The notes under the pieces: model-generated
Database searches by the model: none
The model's input: only the letters and a program-made list of their open reading frames with translations
What the model was told of the DNA's origin: nothing
Position numbers and translations under genes: made by a program
Shown here: positions 5,400 to 7,462 of the stretch, in pieces
How the letters are laid out: every line of letters begins with the position of its first letter
Position numbering within the stretch: position 1 is the first letter of the stretch
Source: Candidatus Gastranaerophilales bacterium
GTDB taxonomy: Bacteria; Cyanobacteriota; Vampirovibrionia; Gastranaerophilales; Gastranaerophilaceae
DNA length: 7,462 nucleotides
Assembly: GCA_021201175.1 (NCBI GenBank)
Contig: JAJQFK010000280.1
Location: 1 to 7,462, forward strand
Direction of reading: 5' to 3'

Positions 5400-6461
5400 T
5401 TATGATTGCAGGCATTCTGAAATTATTGTAACTTCAAATTCGGGATGAAGTTTTAATCTGTTTTCAATTTCTTCAAAAGAAATAAAACCGCCTTGTGCTC
5501 CAAAGTTTTCAACAACAGATGCCGCTGCAACAGAGGCATATTTTAAAGCAAGTTCAATATTTGAATTAGTTTTTTCTAATGAAGCAACAAATGTCGATGA
5601 AAAAGCGTCACCTGCTCCTAATGTACTTACAACTTTAGCGGGAAATTCGCTGCAATGATAAAATTTATAACCGTCATAAGCATAAACGCCATTTTTACCG
5701 TCTGTTATAATTGTAATTTTTGATTTTTCAGAACTAATTTCTTTTAACATTCTAATTATATCAGGGTGAATGATTTCAGAAGAAAATTTTTCATTTTTTG
5801 TATCAGGTCTTACATCAAGTCCTGTAAGTAAAGAGGCTTCTTCTTTATTTAATATTATTACTTCTGCTGTTTTTAATGTTTTCATTAAATTCTCTTTACC
5901 TTGCTTAATACTGCTGGTTCCAAGATTTATAGCAAGATTTACCCCATGACTTTCCGCAAAATCCGCGACCTCATCAAGAATTTTTGTGGAATTGCCGTTC
6001 AAAGGGGCAAGGTAAAGCCATTTTGAATTTTTAATCGCCTCAAAATTAATATCCGAAATTTCAAGATGTGAATTAGCGCCTCTATGTGCTAAAACTGTTC
6101 TATCCCCTTGAAAACTCGTTAATATAATAGAGAATCCTGTTTGATATATTTTAGATTTTATAATATTAGATTGGTCAATTCCAAATTTTGAAAGTGTTTT
6201 AATAATATTTTGACCTTGAAGTTCATCTCCTATTTTAACAATGGTAGTTGTTTTAAAACCTAAAAAAGCGAAGTTCGCAGCAGTATTAAGTCCTCCGCCT
6301 CCGGTTTGGAAATCACATTTATCTATATCAACCTTCGCCCCGTATGGATAAGACATGAATTCCTTTTTGGAATTTATTGAACTAACCGATACAATACTTG
6401 CTTCATCTGTTTCAATAAACGCATCTAATGTTGCACTTCCGATTGTTATTATATCAAACAT
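5400..6461 (-). CDS. PfkB-family carbohydrate/nucleoside kinase (353 aa)
   Basis: This is a cytoplasmic ATP-dependent kinase of the ribokinase/PfkB superfamily, which phosphorylates sugars, nucleosides or related alcohols. The N-terminal family signature is at 53-68 (TGGGGLNTAANFAFLG), where the Gly-rich turn contacts the substrate. The N-x-x-E motif is at 205-208 (NKEE). The second signature, TLGAGDAF (280-287), holds the anion-hole glycines and the catalytic base D285. Length is slightly above the usual 300-330 residues, partly through the 20-50 insertion. The substrate cannot be read from the sequence: the features are compatible with ribokinase- or adenosine-kinase-like enzymes but diagnostic for neither. 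The ATG is supported by AGAAGGA six nt upstream. It lies 41 bp behind the recombinase gene in the same direction and may be co-transcribed, but a TGGTATAAT element just upstream suggests its own promoter. The ORF is intact, with both signatures complete. Confidence 0.92.
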   Translation of the reverse strand: MFDIITIGSATLDAFIETDEASIVSVSSINSKKEFMSYPYGAKVDIDKCDFQTGGGGLNTAANFAFLGFKTTTIVKIGDELQGQNIIKTLSKFGIDQSNIIKSKIYQTGFSIILTSFQGDRTVLAHRGANSHLEISDINFEAIKNSKWLYLAPLNGNSTKILDEVADFAESHGVNLAINLGTSSIKQGKENLMKTLKTAEVIILNKEEASLLTGLDVRPDTKNEKFSSEIIHPDIIRMLKEISSEKSKITIITDGKNGVYAYDGYKFYHCSEFPAKVVSTLGAGDAFSSTFVASLEKTNSNIELALKYASVAAASVVENFGAQGGFISFEEIENRLKLHPEFEVTIISECLQS

Positions 6462-6467
6462 AATTAT

Positions 6468-6474
6468 TCCTTCT
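6468..6474 (-). promoter_or_regulatory. Ribosome binding site of the PfkB kinase gene
   Basis: AGAAGGA ends six nt before the ATG at 6461. It is the only well-placed Shine-Dalgarno sequence of the three genes and fixes this start. Confidence 0.75.
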
Positions 6475-6493
6475 CAAAATCTTCCTGCTGATT

Positions 6494-6502
6494 ATTATAC
6501 CA
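6494..6502 (-). promoter_or_regulatory. Extended -10 promoter element ahead of the kinase gene
   Basis: The minus strand reads TGGTATAAT, a full extended -10 (TGnTATAAT), starting one base after the recombinase stop codon (TAG, 6505-6503). No good -35 lies 16-18 bp upstream, which is acceptable for extended -10 promoters. A start near 6487 would give a leader of about 25 nt containing the SD, a sensible geometry. This suggests the kinase can be transcribed independently of the recombinase. Confidence 0.45.
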
Positions 6503-7405
6503 CTAAAGTGCGCGGGGGTGAGAACTATCATAAGATTGTTTTAATCTTTCTGCAGAAACATGGGTATATATTTGAGTATTACTTATACTGCTATGTCCGA
6601 GGAGTTCTTGTACTATTCTCAAATCCGCCCCCTTTTCCAGTAGTTTTGTTGCAAAGCTGTGTCTGAAAACGTGTGGTGTTACATGTTTTGGCAGCGCAAT
6701 GTTATTCATTACATCTTTTACCGCTAATCTTATACTTTGAGGCTGAAGCCTGAATCCTGTTTTATTTATAAAAACAGGACTGGTTGTTTTTGCGGGCGCT
6801 TCTTTACAAATTAAATAACGGACAGTTTTTAAATAAATTTCCAAAAAATTTTTAGCCCTTGCTGAAACTAATACTATTCGCTCTTTTGCCCCCTTGCCGA
6901 ATACTTTTATTTCATTTTCTTCCAAATTTAAATTTTCAAAATTAAGACTGCTCAATTCAGAAACCCGCATGCCGGTTGCATATAACAGTTCTAATATAGC
7001 TCTATTTCTATAGCCTGCCGGTGTTTCCATTTTTGTATTATTTAAAACCTGCTCAATTTCTCTTTCTGTAAGGAACTCCGGCAAATTTTTGCCTTTCTTT
7101 GGTGAATGTACACCTAATGCCGGATTAGTTTCCGTAATCCTTTCCCGATATAAATACCGGTAAAATGTTCTAAGAGAAGCTATTTTCCTTGCCGTTGTTG
7201 TTTTTGTATAGTTAAATTGCTTGATATATAGAAGATAATCCCGAATAGTGGAATAGTTTACTTCCTTTAAACTTTTGTCATTCAGCCATACAATAAAACT
7301 TAAAATATCAGAACTGTATGCAGTTACGGTATGTTGTGAAAAGTTTTTTTCAACCTGCGTATAAAGTTTAAATTCCTGTAAATATTTTTTAGAATCCTCA
7401 TTCAT
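6503..7405 (-). CDS. xerC: XerC/XerD-type tyrosine site-specific recombinase (300 aa)
   Basis: The protein is a phage-integrase-family recombinase of the size typical for XerC and XerD, which resolve chromosome dimers at dif. Residues about 1-100 are the SAM-like N-terminal core-binding domain. The catalytic domain follows with all expected residues: R147 in TGMRVSE, K171 in GKGAKER, H245-x-x-R248 in HVFRHSFAT, H271 in LGHSS, and the nucleophile Y280 in QIYTH. The C-terminus SYDSSHPRAL matches the conserved HPRA tail of Xer proteins. XerC and XerD cannot be told apart reliably here, and a single-Xer genome or a Xer-like mobile-element integrase is possible, though the close Xer match and lack of element genes favour the housekeeping role. 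The ATG gives the standard N-terminus; there is no clear SD. I saw no obvious dif site in the window. Confidence 0.9.
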   Translation of the reverse strand: MNEDSKKYLQEFKLYTQVEKNFSQHTVTAYSSDILSFIVWLNDKSLKEVNYSTIRDYLLYIKQFNYTKTTTARKIASLRTFYRYLYRERITETNPALGVHSPKKGKNLPEFLTEREIEQVLNNTKMETPAGYRNRAILELLYATGMRVSELSSLNFENLNLEENEIKVFGKGAKERIVLVSARAKNFLEIYLKTVRYLICKEAPAKTTSPVFINKTGFRLQPQSIRLAVKDVMNNIALPKHVTPHVFRHSFATKLLEKGADLRIVQELLGHSSISNTQIYTHVSAERLKQSYDSSHPRAL

Positions 7406-7412
7406 AGTTAGA

Positions 7413-7441
7413 ATTGTAAAAAAAATTTAACAAAAAATCAA
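7413..7441 (-). promoter_or_regulatory. Candidate promoter of the recombinase gene, very close to the start codon
   Basis: TTGATT (7441-7436) and TACAAT (7418-7413) are separated by exactly 17 bp on the minus strand. The -10 ends seven bases before the ATG at 7405, so transcription would begin at or next to the start codon, giving a leaderless mRNA. This agrees with the absence of an SD. The region is very AT-rich, so chance similarity is possible, and a further upstream promoter or gene may lie outside the window. Confidence 0.3.
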
Positions 7442-7462
7442 TAAATGTAGAAATGTTAAGTA

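Overview
The window is AT-rich DNA that reads as a bacterial chromosome segment. All three convincing protein genes lie on the minus strand and use the standard genetic code. The codon bias is strongly A/T. The very large Lys/Asn-rich repeat protein carries a short 'NVSFRG' motif after a disordered N-terminus. In my memory such features are common in gut Gastranaerophilales (non-photosynthetic relatives of cyanobacteria, Vampirovibrionia/Melainabacteria). That placement is inference; nothing here proves it.

Layout, in the direction of minus-strand transcription (right to left): a XerC/XerD-type tyrosine recombinase (7405-6503), 41 bp, a PfkB-family sugar/nucleoside kinase (6461-5400), a 148-bp gap with its own promoter-like sequence and a hairpin-forming leader, then a 1490-residue protein (5251-779). 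The first two genes may be co-transcribed, but the kinase also has a good extended -10 of its own. The large protein has a disordered N-terminus, 17 complete 35- or 39-residue alpha-helical repeats plus one degenerate unit, a linker, an HD-type metal-dependent phosphohydrolase domain with its metal ligands intact, and a C-terminal domain of about 280 residues that I do not recognise. It is the most unusual protein of the window.

The remaining 778 bp (1-778) contain no protein gene I can defend. From right to left they hold: a bidirectional terminator just after the big gene; a possible plus-strand structured RNA of about 150 nt (about 609-759) with several mutually exclusive base-pairings; an AT-rich stretch; a small GC-rich islet with two hairpins (about 383-438); a minus-strand intrinsic terminator (266-290); a GC-richer block (70-260) that looks like a dispersed repeat; a perfect 30-bp palindrome (40-69); and, at the edge, a fragment of the widespread 'CGTCATTGCGA' type of repeat.

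No functional link between recombinase, kinase and repeat protein is evident beyond co-orientation. The best candidates for undescribed biology are the repeat/HD/C-terminal-domain protein and the structured RNA candidate.
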